The notes beneath the pieces were generated by a model. It did not search any database, had not been told where the DNA came from, and saw only the letters and a program-made list of their open reading frames with translations. The position numbers and the translations under genes were made by a program. This document shows positions 47,203 to 56,455 of a stretch of DNA of 64,000 nucleotides, one piece after another. Position 1 is the stretch's first letter. Each line of letters opens with the position of its first letter. The stretch comes from Marinicella algicola. GTDB taxonomy: Bacteria > Pseudomonadota > Gammaproteobacteria > Xanthomonadales > Marinicellaceae. Location: NCBI RefSeq assembly GCF_028401385.1, contig NZ_JAQOMR010000002.1, positions 1 to 64,000 of the forward strand, in the 5' to 3' direction.

Positions 47203-48272
47203 TCAGTTGACCGGTTCGAACTGGAAAGGTTCGGCGGGCTTGAATTCTGCCGAAACTTCGCCTGACTTGAGTTCGATCATGTCGACGCCCAGATCCAGCA
47301 TCCGCACCCCGGCTTCAGCCGAGAAATCCAGATTGTTCAGATCGACCCAGAACAGGTTCGGAGAGATCGCTGATTCAACATAAAACAGCTTGTCCTTGTG
47401 ATCCGCGACGACCCTCCAGCGCGTGGTGGACAGGTTCGGCGCGTCCGGCGTGTTGATGCCATAAGGAACGGAAGCATTGCGGATCACGCTCATGGCAGCC
47501 GCCGCCGCGATGCGCGGTTCATCCGACTGGACCACCATGTCGATATAGGTGTCAGCACGGGCAAAGCGATCGGGAGAACGGGTTGTGCCAGGCAGCACCT
47601 CGCGCGGGTTGACGTCCTGCCAGTACCTTTTCACCGCCAGTTGCTGATCGTAAGGCGGATCGTTCGTCATGGTGCGGTATTCCGGGCCGTGATGGATGAC
47701 CAGTTCACCGTCCAGCCATTCCAGAATGGCGCTGTCGCCGCTGGCGTCCGAGAGCGAAAGATGCACCTTCGCCAGGCGTCCGGGCTGATCGGGAACGTCG
47801 GAAGTCACGACATCGAAAGGATTGGCTTCCATATCGGCGACGGCTTCAGCAACGCTGCCATAATTATCCATGAAATACTGCGCCCAGATCGACAGCGACA
47901 TTTCTGGCGTAGACCCGTCATTCTTGGGGTATTCGGACGCCACCAGCCAAAGCATATTGGCCACTAGGCCGGCTTCGTTCATGCCATCCACCGTGGAGAA
48001 ATCATATCCGGAGACAATCATGCTTCCGTATTTTGACGTCCAGGTCAGTGAATTCTCGCCAGCCTCGCCATTTCGCTCCATGCCGCGGGGAACACCCACA
48101 GGTTGGAGAGCATTGGCAGGCTCCAGTCCATGGAACGCGCCGTCAGTACGCGGTCTTCCGGACCGTGATAGACAACACGCGTGCAGGCATCGGCGATTGG
48201 CGCCGCGGCGACTGAAAGCGCAGCTGCTAGGGTAAGGCTGCGCCAAAGCGATCTGTTTGCTTTCAAAATCAT
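47203..48272 (-). CDS. Linear amide C-N hydrolase, choloylglycine/penicillin V acylase family (one frameshift)
   Basis: Ntn-type hydrolase of about 356 residues. A signal peptide (MILKANRSLWRSLTLAAALS, cleavage at ADA) leaves Cys as the first mature residue (CTRVVYHGPEDRVLTARSMD), the autocatalytic nucleophile of this family. WTSKYGSMIVSGYDFSTVDG, MNEAGLVANMLWL and the Asn of the oxyanion region follow. The break at 48087-48090 is repaired by one base, giving NLWVFPRGMERNGEAGENSL. It cleaves N-acyl amides such as penicillin V, bile salts or acyl-homoserine lactones; which is not clear. Periplasmic. Convergent with the outer-membrane protein gene. Confidence 0.85.
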
Positions 48273-48468
48273 TCCTCCAGTTTCGTACAGCGGTCACCCT
48301 TTGACCCTAAGGGAAGCAACCGGCTTAACCAGTTTGGATGGTCGCAAATGGGTTGGTCAAGGTTAAGTGTCGACAAACACCCCCAAGCGTCTTGTTTTGT
48401 CGCAAACTTTTCAACAGATTTGCCACCGGTTTGATCATGCCATAAATCTGGTTTGCAGATGAGCAGGC

Positions 48469-48858
48469 ATGTTGAGTTTAGAAAACATGATCGATTTCAA
48501 AGGCAGTCACTACCCGAAAGGTGTGATTTTATATGCGGTATTTTTCTACGTCCGGTATGCTGTCTCCTATCGTAATCCAGAAGAGATTACGCCGGAGCGA
48601 GGGGGCAACGTTGATCACGCCACGCTTGCCAGATGGGTGGTGAAATATTCGCCGCTGATTGCTAGCCAGGCCCAGCGCCGCAAATCCGTGACCAGCCGTT
48701 CCTGGCAAATGGACGAGACCTATATACAGGTCAAAGGCAAGTGGACTTATTTCTACCGCGCTGTCGACAAATTCGGAAAAACCCTTGATTTTATGCTGTC
48801 TGAGCACCGCGATGAGGCGACGGCCGGCGCGGCGTGTCGGTTCGGATCTCGTTTCTAA
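48469..48858 (+). pseudogene. IS6-family transposase, N-terminal part
   Basis: Reads KGSHYPKGVILYAVFFYVRY, NVDHATLARWVVKYSPLIAS and the first catalytic Asp in SWQMDETYIQVKGKWTYFYR. It continues with AVDKFGKTLDFMLSEHRDEA, then ends in ten unrelated residues and a stop. The second Asp and Glu blocks are gone. Close in pattern to the IS6100 subgroup and different from the other copies in this window. Confidence 0.82.
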
Positions 48859-48894
48859 CAAATCCTGCATGACTGTTTCTTATGCGCATATGCG

Positions 48895-48920
48895 CCTTGT
48901 TTCATATCAACGAAACAAGG
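48895..48920. other. Hairpin near the dppF-like stop
   Basis: Perfect 9-bp inverted repeat CCTTGTTTC / GAAACAAGG with an 8-base loop, next to the palindrome GCGCATATGCGC at about 48884-48895. It lies inside the right part of the deleted IS6 element and about 130 bases past the stop of the peptide-importer operon. No T-run. Confidence 0.4.
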
Positions 48921-49047
48921 TGAGCGTGAAACACTGGATCTCGGGGTGACGTCCGACACGGAAACGCCGACTTTGCGACAAAAGTGTCAGCGGCAGCATA
49001 AATCAGGCCGCAAACCACTTAAAACCGAGCCACTTCAAAACATCGCT

Positions 49048-50063
49048 CTAGCCTACTGTAGCGCCAAGGGGATAATGGCAGGCCACCTGACGGCCATCAC
49101 CGAAATCCCGTAACTTTGGACGTTCGGCGTGGCAGCGATCGGCGGCAAAAGGACAACGGGTACAAAATTTGCAGCCCTTCGGCGGATCGAGCGGGCTTGG
49201 AATTTCGCCTTCCAGCAGGATACGCTGACGTTTGCCGCGGTTTTCCGGCTGTGGCACGGCAGACAGCAAGGCCTGGGTATAGGGGTGCCGGGGCTCGCGG
49301 TAGAGCGCATCGGTTTCGCCGATTTCCACCAGTGAGCCGAGATACATGACCGCGACGCGTGACGACACCTGACGGACCACGGCCAGATCATGCGCGATGA
49401 AGATATAGGTGAGGTTCAGCCGTTCGCGCAGTTCGGAAAACAGGTTGACGATCTGGGCCTGCACGGAAACATCAAGCGCGGAGACCGGCTCGTCGGCAAC
49501 GATCAGCTCCGGCTCGACCGCAAGCGCGCGGGCAATGCCGATACGCTGGCGCTGTCCGCCGGAAAATTCATGCGGATAGCGGTCGAGATATTCCGCGCTG
49601 AGGCCGACGATATCCATCAGCTCTTCGAGCCAGTGATTGACCGCACTGCCCTTGCGGATGCCGTGAACCCTGACCGCCTCACCCACGATATCGCGCACGC
49701 GTCGTTTCGGGTTAAGCGAGGCCGAGGGGTCCTGAAAGATCATCTGCATGCGCCGGCGCACCGGCAGCAGGCCGCGCTCGCCTGTGCGTGTGATGTCCTT
49801 GCCGTCAAATTCCAGCGTCCCGGAGGTCGGGTCGTAAAGCCGTGTCAGACAGCGACCAAAGGTGGATTTTCCGGATCCGGACTCCCCACAAGACCGAGCG
49901 TTTCGCCCTGATGGACTTCAAGCGTGATGTCTTCCACGGCGTAAAGCGTCCGGCCCGAACCGGGCCGCATGGTCTTGCCGACGGTGAAGTGCTTGGAAAG
50001 ATCGCGGGTTGCGATTAGCGGTGTGTTCGTTCGCATCGTCTCGCGCCTTGTCGTCTCGCTCAT
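49048..50063 (-). CDS. Peptide ABC transporter ATP-binding protein, OppF/DppF-like (one frameshift)
   Basis: Last gene of the AmiC/AmiR-controlled peptide-importer operon, about 338 residues. DLSKHFTVGKTMRPGSGRTL at the start; Walker A restored as [14 protein letters not shown] by one base in C4 at 49884-49887. [37 protein letters not shown] and ELIVADEPVSALDVS follow. The C-terminal cysteine region is CKFCTRCPFAADRC. The start overlaps the OppD-like stop (ATGA). It forms an ATPase pair with the OppD-like protein. Confidence 0.88.
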
Positions 50064-51085
50064 GCGTCCACCTCATGTCCCAAGACAGCACGTCGCGCCG
50101 CCGCGCGTTCAGCGCCATCGAGCACGCAGAGCGCGGAATGGTCTCCATCCCGGCGGGTCGGCGGACGGGCCTCGCATTCCGGCCTTGCAAACCGGCAGCG
50201 CGGGGCAAAGCCACAGCCGGTCGGGGCCTGCTGCGGTGTCGGCGGCATGCCGGAAATCGAGGGAAGCCGCGCCGGCTTTTCGCCGAAAAGCGGCGGAATG
50301 GATGCCATCAGCCCCCAACTGTAGGGATGCATCGGCTGGTCGAAGACCTCCGTCGTCGTTCCCTTTTCAACCATTCGCCCGGCATACATGACATGGACCC
50401 GGTCCGCGACTTCGGCGACCACGCCCATATCATGAGTGATGAGGATGATCGCCGAACCGAATTCGTCCCGCAGCTTCAAAAGCAGATCCAGAACTTGCGC
50501 CTGCACGGTCACGTCAAGCGCCGTCGTCGGTTCATCGGCCACCAGAAGAGACGGGCTGCAGGACAGCGCCATCGCGATGACGGCACGCTGGCGCATGCCG
50601 CCGGAAAGCTGGTGCGGATAGCGGTCGACGGCTTCGTTCGGATTGGGCAGGCCCACCGAGGCAAGGAGTTCAACCGCGCGCAGACGTGCAGCCTTCTTCG
50701 ACACATTCTCGTGGGTCCGGATCTGCTCGGCAATTTGCCAGCCAATCGTGTAGACCGGCGTCAGCGCCGTCATCGGATCCTGCGAGATCAGACCGATTTC
50801 CTTGCCGCGCAATCGGCGCAGCGCCCGGTCCGGCAGTTCGAGCAGGCGTTTACCCTGAAACGCTACGGAGCCGTCGACGAAGGTGGTCTTCGGATCGTTG
50901 AGGCCGAGCAGCGACAACAAGGTCACCGACTTCCCCGATCCCGACTCGCCGACGATCGAGAGGATCTCTCCCTTCTCGACACGGAACGACACGTCGTCGA
51001 TTGCCTTTACCCGGCCCCGGTCGGTGGCGAAGGATACGGAAAGGCCCTGCACATCGAGCAGTGGTGCGTTTGCGCTCTTTTCCAT
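50060..51085 (-). CDS. Peptide ABC transporter ATP-binding protein, OppD/DppD-like
   Basis: ATPase of 341 residues. Walker [19 protein letters not shown] near residue 41, EIGLISQDPMTALTPVYTIG, signature [17 protein letters not shown] near 160 and Walker [21 protein letters not shown]. Cysteine region CGFAPRCRFARPEC near 300. It overlaps its neighbours by 1-4 bases, and no frameshift is seen. A large antisense ORF on the plus strand over the same bases (50009-51121) is a codon-bias shadow. Confidence 0.92.
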   Translation of the reverse strand: MEKSANAPLLDVQGLSVSFATDRGRVKAIDDVSFRVEKGEILSIVGESGSGKSVTLLSLLGLNDPKTTFVDGSVAFQGKRLLELPDRALRRLRGKEIGLISQDPMTALTPVYTIGWQIAEQIRTHENVSKKAARLRAVELLASVGLPNPNEAVDRYPHQLSGGMRQRAVIAMALSCSPSLLVADEPTTALDVTVQAQVLDLLLKLRDEFGSAIILITHDMGVVAEVADRVHVMYAGRMVEKGTTTEVFDQPMHPYSWGLMASIPPLFGEKPARLPSISGMPPTPQQAPTGCGFAPRCRFARPECEARPPTRRDGDHSALCVLDGAERAAARRAVLGHEVDA

Positions 51086-52054
51086 CAGTGGCCCCTCACC
51101 CGCGGATCAATCACGACATAGATGATGTCGACAATGGCATTGGTGACCACGACAAAGAACGAAGCGTACATCACGGTCGCGAGGATCATCGGAAGGTCGA
51201 GGTTGAGCATGGCCTGATAGGTGAGCCGGCCGACGCCATTCAGACCGAACACGACTTCCGTCAAAAGCGCTGCACCGCCGACGAGAACGCCGAAATCGAG
51301 GCCGAACATGGTGACGAACGGGATCATCGACATTCTGAGCGCATGGCGCAGCATGACGCGGCCAGGCGACAGGCCCTTGGCGCGTGCGGTGCGGACATAG
51401 TCTTCCTGATAGGCCTCCACCAGATTGGCCCTCAGAACACGGCCATAGATGCCGATGTAAAGGGCGGCCAGCGTAAACCACGGGATGACCAGGGTCTTGA
51501 ACCACATCCAGGGACCATCGAAGAACGGCTTGTAGCCAAGACCCGGCACCCAGGAGAAAAGCCATGTGTCATGAAAGCGGCTCTGGGAAACCAGGTTCAT
51601 CAGTTCGCCAAGCCAGAACACCGGCATCGACACGCCGATCAGCGCAAGGATCATCAGGCCCTTGTCGATAACCGTATCGCGGTACATCGCCGCAAGAACC
51701 CCGACCGCGATCGACCCGAACACCCATAGCACCGCCGCTCCGAACACCAGCGACAGCGTGATTGGCGCGGCCCGCATCACCTGCGGTACAACCTCCAGCC
51801 CACGGTTGACGAAGGAGGTGAGATCGCGCGTGACGAACAGCTTCTTCATCATGATCGCATACTGAACGGGCAGCGGCTTGTCGAAACCGAAATCCTTGCG
51901 GATCGCCTGAACCGTTTCCTGCGCGGCATTGCGCCCTGCAATGCGCGCGGCAGGATCGGAGCCAGGCGTTGCAAAGAAGATCAAAACACAAGCGCCGAGA
52001 TGCCGAACATCACAAAGATCATCTGGCCGAGGCGCTGGAGGATTGCAAAAACAT
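51085..52054 (-). CDS. Peptide ABC transporter permease, DppB-like (two frameshifts)
   Basis: OppB/DppB permease of about 323 residues. The ATG at 52054 has GAGGAG upstream. Two T-runs at the 5' end (52047-52051 and 51983-51986) each lack a base; repaired, the start reads MFFAILQRLGQMIFVMFGIS then ALVFLIFFATPGSDP. GVSMPVFWLGELMNLVSQSR and the EAA loop YVRTARAKGLSPGRVMLRHA near residue 220 follow, ending IIYVVIDPRVRGH. Without the repair only 299 residues from an internal start would be read, lacking the first membrane helix. Confidence 0.87.
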
Positions 52055-52065
52055 ATGATCGCTCC

Positions 52066-53088
52066 TCAGCGCATCTTGGTTCTGGGATCGAGCGCATCGC
52101 GCACGCTGTCGCCGAGCACATTCAGCGCCAGCACGGTCAGCACAATCGCGATACCGGGCGCGAGCGCGACCATTGGTCTGGTGTACAACAGCCCCTGACC
52201 ATCCTGGATGATCGTACCCCAGCTCGCTTCCGGCGGCTGAACGCCGATGGAGAGGAAGGAAAGCGCCGATTCGGTGACGATGTTGAGCGCCATCATGATC
52301 GGGATGTAGACGATCAGCGTGGTCGTCACATTCGGCAGGATATCCTTGATCAGGATGCGCCAGCGCGGAATACCGAGACCGCGCGCTGCCAGCACGAACT
52401 CGCTTTCGCGCAAGGACAGAACCCGTCCGCGGACTGGCCTTGCGATATAGGGGACAAAGATGATGCCGATGATCACGATCGGGAGTGCAAGGCTGCCCGA
52501 ACTGATCTCGATCGGACCGAGAACGATCGTCTGCGACAGGAGCACGATCGACAGCGAGATCGCTAGAAGATAGACCGGGAACGCCCACAGAACTTCCAGT
52601 ATCCGCGACAGGACCATATCAACCCAGCCGCCGAAGAAGCCAGCGGAAATGCCGATGGTCGCCGCCAGCACCAGACAGATCAGCGTTGCCGCCGATGAAA
52701 TCAGAAGCGAATTGCGCCCGCCGTAAAGCAGGCGCGCTGCGACATCACGGCCCTGATTGTCGGCGCCGAGCATGTATTGACCATGCCAGGTGGGGCCGAT
52801 GGGGGTGACGCCAAGGCCCAGCCCCGTGGTCGAGGCCTGCATGATCTTCTCGGCCTTGCCGTCAATCTCGATCGAGCCCGAGAGATTGGAACGGAACGGA
52901 TCGGATTTCGCGACATATTTCGCATAGAGCGGCGCGGCGAGACAGGCGAGCACAATCACCATCAGCACCACAAAGGCACCGATCGCGGCCTTGTCGCGCG
53001 ACAGGATGAGCCATGCCCGGCGCATCGGGCTTTGCCCGACGCGTGGCTTAGGCTCTGCCGGGTTCACTGTTAACGCTGCATCTGTCAT
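52066..53088 (-). CDS. Peptide ABC transporter permease, DppC-like
   Basis: OppC/DppC permease of 340 residues. ATG at 53088 (MTDAALTVNPAEPKPRVGQS). After the first helix a periplasmic insert (KSDPFRSNLSGSIEIDGKAE) longer than usual leads to MLGADNQGRDVAARLLYGGR. EAA loop VLAARGLGIPRWRILIKDIL near residue 235, ending SVRDALDPRTKMR. The reading from 53364 extends across the intergenic hairpin and was not used. Twelve bases separate it from DppB. Confidence 0.91.
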   Translation of the reverse strand: MTDAALTVNPAEPKPRVGQSPMRRAWLILSRDKAAIGAFVVLMVIVLACLAAPLYAKYVAKSDPFRSNLSGSIEIDGKAEKIMQASTTGLGLGVTPIGPTWHGQYMLGADNQGRDVAARLLYGGRNSLLISSAATLICLVLAATIGISAGFFGGWVDMVLSRILEVLWAFPVYLLAISLSIVLLSQTIVLGPIEISSGSLALPIVIIGIIFVPYIARPVRGRVLSLRESEFVLAARGLGIPRWRILIKDILPNVTTTLIVYIPIMMALNIVTESALSFLSIGVQPPEASWGTIIQDGQGLLYTRPMVALAPGIAIVLTVLALNVLGDSVRDALDPRTKMR

Positions 53089-53112
53089 GGGCGTGGATCT
53101 CGTCTGGCCGGC

Positions 53113-53134
53113 GACAGGGCGCAAACGCCCTGTC
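53113..53134 (-). other. Intercistronic stem-loop after the peptide-binding-protein gene
   Basis: Perfect 9-bp inverted repeat GACAGGGCG-CAAA-CGCCCTGTC between the binding-protein stop and the DppC-like start. No T-run. Same position as the hairpins after the other binding-protein genes in this window. Confidence 0.6.
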
Positions 53135-53213
53135 TGTGATGTCTTCCAGGCCCTGCCGCCGCCGGTCGCTCGCCCTTGAGGCCAGCGGACCGGGAGCGGC
53201 AGAGCCGTCCTTG

Positions 53214-54905
53214 TTACTGCACCCAGGACTGGTCGATGAGCCAGCGGAACTGGTTGGAGAAGATGAAGTTGCCGACGCGCTTGGAGGTGAAATCGACATT
53301 CTTCGGCGTGAACAGCGGCGCGACCGGGGCCTGTTCCATAAACGCCTTGTCGATCTCGGCCCAAAGCTTGTTGGCGCTTTCCGGATCGGTTACGGCCGTC
53401 TGCATCGCTTCAGTCATCTTGGCATCGATATCTTCATTGCAATAGCCCGCAATGTTGATCGAGGCGTCCGACCCCTCGTTGAAGGATGCACAGGAGAGAA
53501 GAACGTTCAGGAAGTTCGAAGCCTGCGGATAGTCCATGAACCACTGCGAGACCGAGATCTGAACATTGTTGTCGGTGTTCTGGATATAGGTGAACTGGAT
53601 GTTCGGCGAGATCGCCTGCATCGTGGCATCATAGCCGAGTTCGGCCAGAACGCTCTGCAGATAGGTGCCAATGGCGCGCGAGGTCGCGGTGTCTTCAGAA
53701 ACCACAGTCACCTTCTGTCCGGCCGTGCCGGATTCCTCGACGAGTTGCTTTGCCTTTTCCATATCAGGCGCCGACCAGGTCGTGCCCGGATTTTCGGTAT
53801 AGAGGCAGCTTGCTTCAAAGCCGGGGAACTCCGGCGGCAGGATCTGGCAGGTCGGCTGCGCGAGAACGGGACCGCCATAGATATTGACCAGCGCATTGCG
53901 GTCGATGGCGTAGTTGACGGCCTGACGCACCTTGACGTTGTCGAACGGCGCAAGATTGGTGTTCATCGGCGCATACCAGAAGGCGGCAAGCGGATTGACG
54001 TGAACCTGGTCGGCGTATTGCGTGCCGAGTTCGTTCAGCCGATCTGCCGGCGGCGGATCGAACATCCAGTCGAGCTGGCCGTTCTGGATTGCGTTGATCA
54101 TCGATTCTTCATTCATGCCGAAGCGGTAGACGATCTCGTCCGGGTAGCCCTGCGGCTGGGCATCGACGCTCCATTCCGAAAACGCCGGATTGCGCTTCAT
54201 CACCATCTTGTCGTTCGGATCATAGCTCTCGATCATGTAGGCACCGGTGCCCGGAATATAGCTGGTGCCGGCATCGGTCGCCGCCGTTTCGGCAGGCAGG
54301 ATCGAGGCGTGCGGAACGGCGAGCTTGTCGAAAAATTCCGAATCCGGTGCGACCAGATGGAAGGTCACCGTGCCGGCCGCTTCATCAGCGACAATGCCGC
54401 CTTCCAGCGTGCAACTCTTCGACTCGGCAAGGCATTTGTCGGCGCCGACGATGTTGTTGTAGAACGAGCCGGAGGTCGGGCCGTTGATCTTGAAGATGCG
54501 CTGGAACGAGGCAACGACATCTTCAGCCGTCATGTCTGTGCCATCGGCAAACTTGATGCCGTCACGCAGCTTGAACACATAGGTCTTGCCGCCATCCTGC
54601 GGTTCCGGGATCGCCTCGGCGAGATCGGGAACGATCTCATAGCCTTCCGCACGTGAGGCCTGCTTGAACTTTACCAGCCCATCGTAAAGGATCTGGAACA
54701 CCTGCCAGAACTCGGCGGTGTAGTTGACATGCGGGTCGATCGTGCCGGCCGCCGAAACCGCGCCCAGCATCATGGTGCCGCCGCTGTGCTCTTTCATAAG
54801 CGCTTCGCGATCCTGCGCCTGGGCAACGCCGCTAAGCGCCGTCTGTGCAAGAAGGCCCACGGCGAGCGCGGCGCCTGCTATCTTCAAATGCCTGATTGTC
54901 TTCAT
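53214..54905 (-). CDS. Peptide ABC transporter substrate-binding protein
   Basis: Family 5 solute-binding protein, 563 residues. ATG at 54905 opens the signal peptide MKTIRHLKIAGAALAVGLLA, cleavage near AQA. Mature motifs: GTIDPHVNYTAEFWQVFQIL, YVFKLRDGIKFADGTDMTAE (the family 5 signature RDGVKFxDGxxxTAxD), GTGAYMIESYDPNDKMVMKR, VKVRQAVNYAIDRNALVNIY, and the end RWLIDQSWVQ. It supplies peptides to the Dpp-like permeases. Together with the iminopeptidase upstream it suggests uptake and cleavage of proline-containing peptides. Intact. Confidence 0.92.
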   Translation of the reverse strand: MKTIRHLKIAGAALAVGLLAQTALSGVAQAQDREALMKEHSGGTMMLGAVSAAGTIDPHVNYTAEFWQVFQILYDGLVKFKQASRAEGYEIVPDLAEAIPEPQDGGKTYVFKLRDGIKFADGTDMTAEDVVASFQRIFKINGPTSGSFYNNIVGADKCLAESKSCTLEGGIVADEAAGTVTFHLVAPDSEFFDKLAVPHASILPAETAATDAGTSYIPGTGAYMIESYDPNDKMVMKRNPAFSEWSVDAQPQGYPDEIVYRFGMNEESMINAIQNGQLDWMFDPPPADRLNELGTQYADQVHVNPLAAFWYAPMNTNLAPFDNVKVRQAVNYAIDRNALVNIYGGPVLAQPTCQILPPEFPGFEASCLYTENPGTTWSAPDMEKAKQLVEESGTAGQKVTVVSEDTATSRAIGTYLQSVLAELGYDATMQAISPNIQFTYIQNTDNNVQISVSQWFMDYPQASNFLNVLLSCASFNEGSDASINIAGYCNEDIDAKMTEAMQTAVTDPESANKLWAEIDKAFMEQAPVAPLFTPKNVDFTSKRVGNFIFSNQFRWLIDQSWVQ

Positions 54906-54954
54906 CACTGCTGTTCCTCTTTTGCTTTCTGTTTCTGGGTTGATGGCACGCCGC

Positions 54955-55869
54955 TCATGCGGCCTTTTCATCGAGATAGGCGCAAACGGCCGCCATGCAG
55001 GCGTCCCGTTCCTCGACATGCGGCATGTGGGAAGACGCACCGAACACGGTCCAGCGGACATCCGGGATTTCGTCCAGAAAGGGCGTAACGCAAGCTTGCG
55101 TCGCTTCATCGAAGCGCCCGGAAATGAGGTAGGTCGGAGCCTCGATTGCGGAGAGCTTGCCGACCACGGACCAGTTCTTCATCGTGCCGACGACATGGAA
55201 CTCGTTCGGCCCGTTCATGGTGTGATAGACCGTGGGGTCCTCGTCGATCTGATCGAATGTATGCTGAACCTCCAGCGGCATCGGCACGATCCGGCAGACA
55301 TGGTTCTGGTTGAACACGTCGGTGGCGGCCTTGTATTCGGCGCTGTCCGTCGTGCCTGCCTGTTCGTGCTTCAGCAGCGTCTCGTGAATACCGCCCGGAA
55401 GCGCCTTGCGCAGCCGGTTGGCTTCGGAAATCCAGGTCTTCATGGCGGCCGGGGAGTTTGCGATCACCAGCGCCTTGAGGCCTTTTGGGCAATCGATTGC
55501 AAATTCCGCGCCCAGCATGCCGCCCCACGACTGGCCGAGCACGCAATAGGCATCGCCAATGCCGAGATGATCGATCAGATTGTGCAGTTCCTTCTTGAAG
55601 AAATCGACGGTCCAGAAATCGGCGCCCTTTTCCGGCAGGTGTGTGGACTTGCCATTGCCGACCTGATCGTAGTGGACGACGGCGCGCCCGCTCTTGGCGA
55701 CATCCTTGTAGCTGTCGACATAATCATGCGTGCAACCAGGGCCGCCATGAACCACGATCAGCGGCGGCTTGCCGGATTTCAGGTCACCGGTGATCCGATA
55801 CCAGGTCCGATATTCACCGTAGGGTGCGAAACCTTCTGTCACTGACACGTCTTTCTCCTTGTCTTTCAT
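54955..55869 (-). CDS. pip: Proline iminopeptidase-family alpha/beta hydrolase
   Basis: Alpha/beta-hydrolase of 304 residues, S33 family, releasing N-terminal proline or other residues from short peptides in the cytoplasm. The oxyanion-hole motif [19 protein letters not shown] is near residue 40, and the nucleophile elbow [18 protein letters not shown] gives Ser near 116. The Asp and His lie in [10 protein letters not shown] and [12 protein letters not shown] near residues 250-285. The start overlaps the stop of the AmiR-like gene (ATGA). No signal peptide, so it acts on imported peptides. Epoxide hydrolase activity is a less likely alternative. Confidence 0.87.
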   Translation of the reverse strand: MKDKEKDVSVTEGFAPYGEYRTWYRITGDLKSGKPPLIVVHGGPGCTHDYVDSYKDVAKSGRAVVHYDQVGNGKSTHLPEKGADFWTVDFFKKELHNLIDHLGIGDAYCVLGQSWGGMLGAEFAIDCPKGLKALVIANSPAAMKTWISEANRLRKALPGGIHETLLKHEQAGTTDSAEYKAATDVFNQNHVCRIVPMPLEVQHTFDQIDEDPTVYHTMNGPNEFHVVGTMKNWSVVGKLSAIEAPTYLISGRFDEATQACVTPFLDEIPDVRWTVFGASSHMPHVEERDACMAAVCAYLDEKAA

Positions 55870-56455
55870 GCGCCGCGTTTAGTGCGGCCCTCATTGTTGC
55901 AGATGGCTTCCGCCGCTTCCTCGATCGTCATCCGCCAGGTCATGGCAATGGCGCGCAGCGTTTTCATGGCCACCTCCTGGTCGCGCGCGCCCTCTTCCAT
56001 CAGCAGAATGACGGCCTGCACCACGGAGGGCGCTGGCGCAGCCGGCCCTCGAGAGCGCGGATATTGTCGGTCTGCTTGCGGGCAGTGTTGAAGGCATGAC
56101 TAGCAACCAGAAGCGCGCTGTAGACGCCGGTCGAACCAATCGGCTTCAGGAGATGGGCATCTGCGCCTTGCTCTATGGCCCATTCTATCCGGCCCGGCGC
56201 TTCAGAGCCGATCAACGCGATCGTGGGCATCGGCGCGCAACCCTGTTCCCAGACAAACTGTCCCTCATGACCGCCATCGACATCGAAGAAAACGAAATCG
56301 GCCTTCGCATCCTTGCAATCGAGCTGCGGCCAGACCACGCGCGCAGAGATCCGAAGGAGCGCTAGCTGCCGCACCAGCGCATCGGCGGTTGCATGCGGCG
56401 GGTGCAGGATGACGGCTTCCTTGCCGGCGAGATCCGGTCGCTTGAACGTCTTCAT
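55866..56455 (-). CDS. AmiR-like ANTAR RNA-binding antiterminator (one frameshift)
   Basis: Response-regulator-like protein with a C-terminal ANTAR domain, about 196 residues. Residues 1-125 form a pseudo-receiver ([71 protein letters not shown]) lacking the normal phospho-acceptor pattern, as in AmiR. A coiled segment is followed by the ANTAR helices, restored by one base in GGG at 56028-56030: [45 protein letters not shown] proteins bind nascent RNA and block a terminator. It overlaps the AmiC-like gene by four bases, and a terminator precedes that gene. Confidence 0.87.

Larger units (their letters stand above)
48395..48983 (+). mobile_element. Internally deleted IS6-family element with both ends
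   Basis: Flanked by the 12-bp inverted repeats TTTTGTCGCAAA (48395-48406) and TTTGCGACAAAA (48972-48983), which resemble the TGTTGCAAA core of IS26/IS6100 ends. It encloses the N-terminal 120 residues of a transposase. At 589 bp it is about 200 bases shorter than an intact element. Confidence 0.6.

Noticed and set aside
50009..51121. A 370-codon plus-strand ORF over the OppD-like gene
   Set aside because: Antisense shadow of a complete ABC ATPase.
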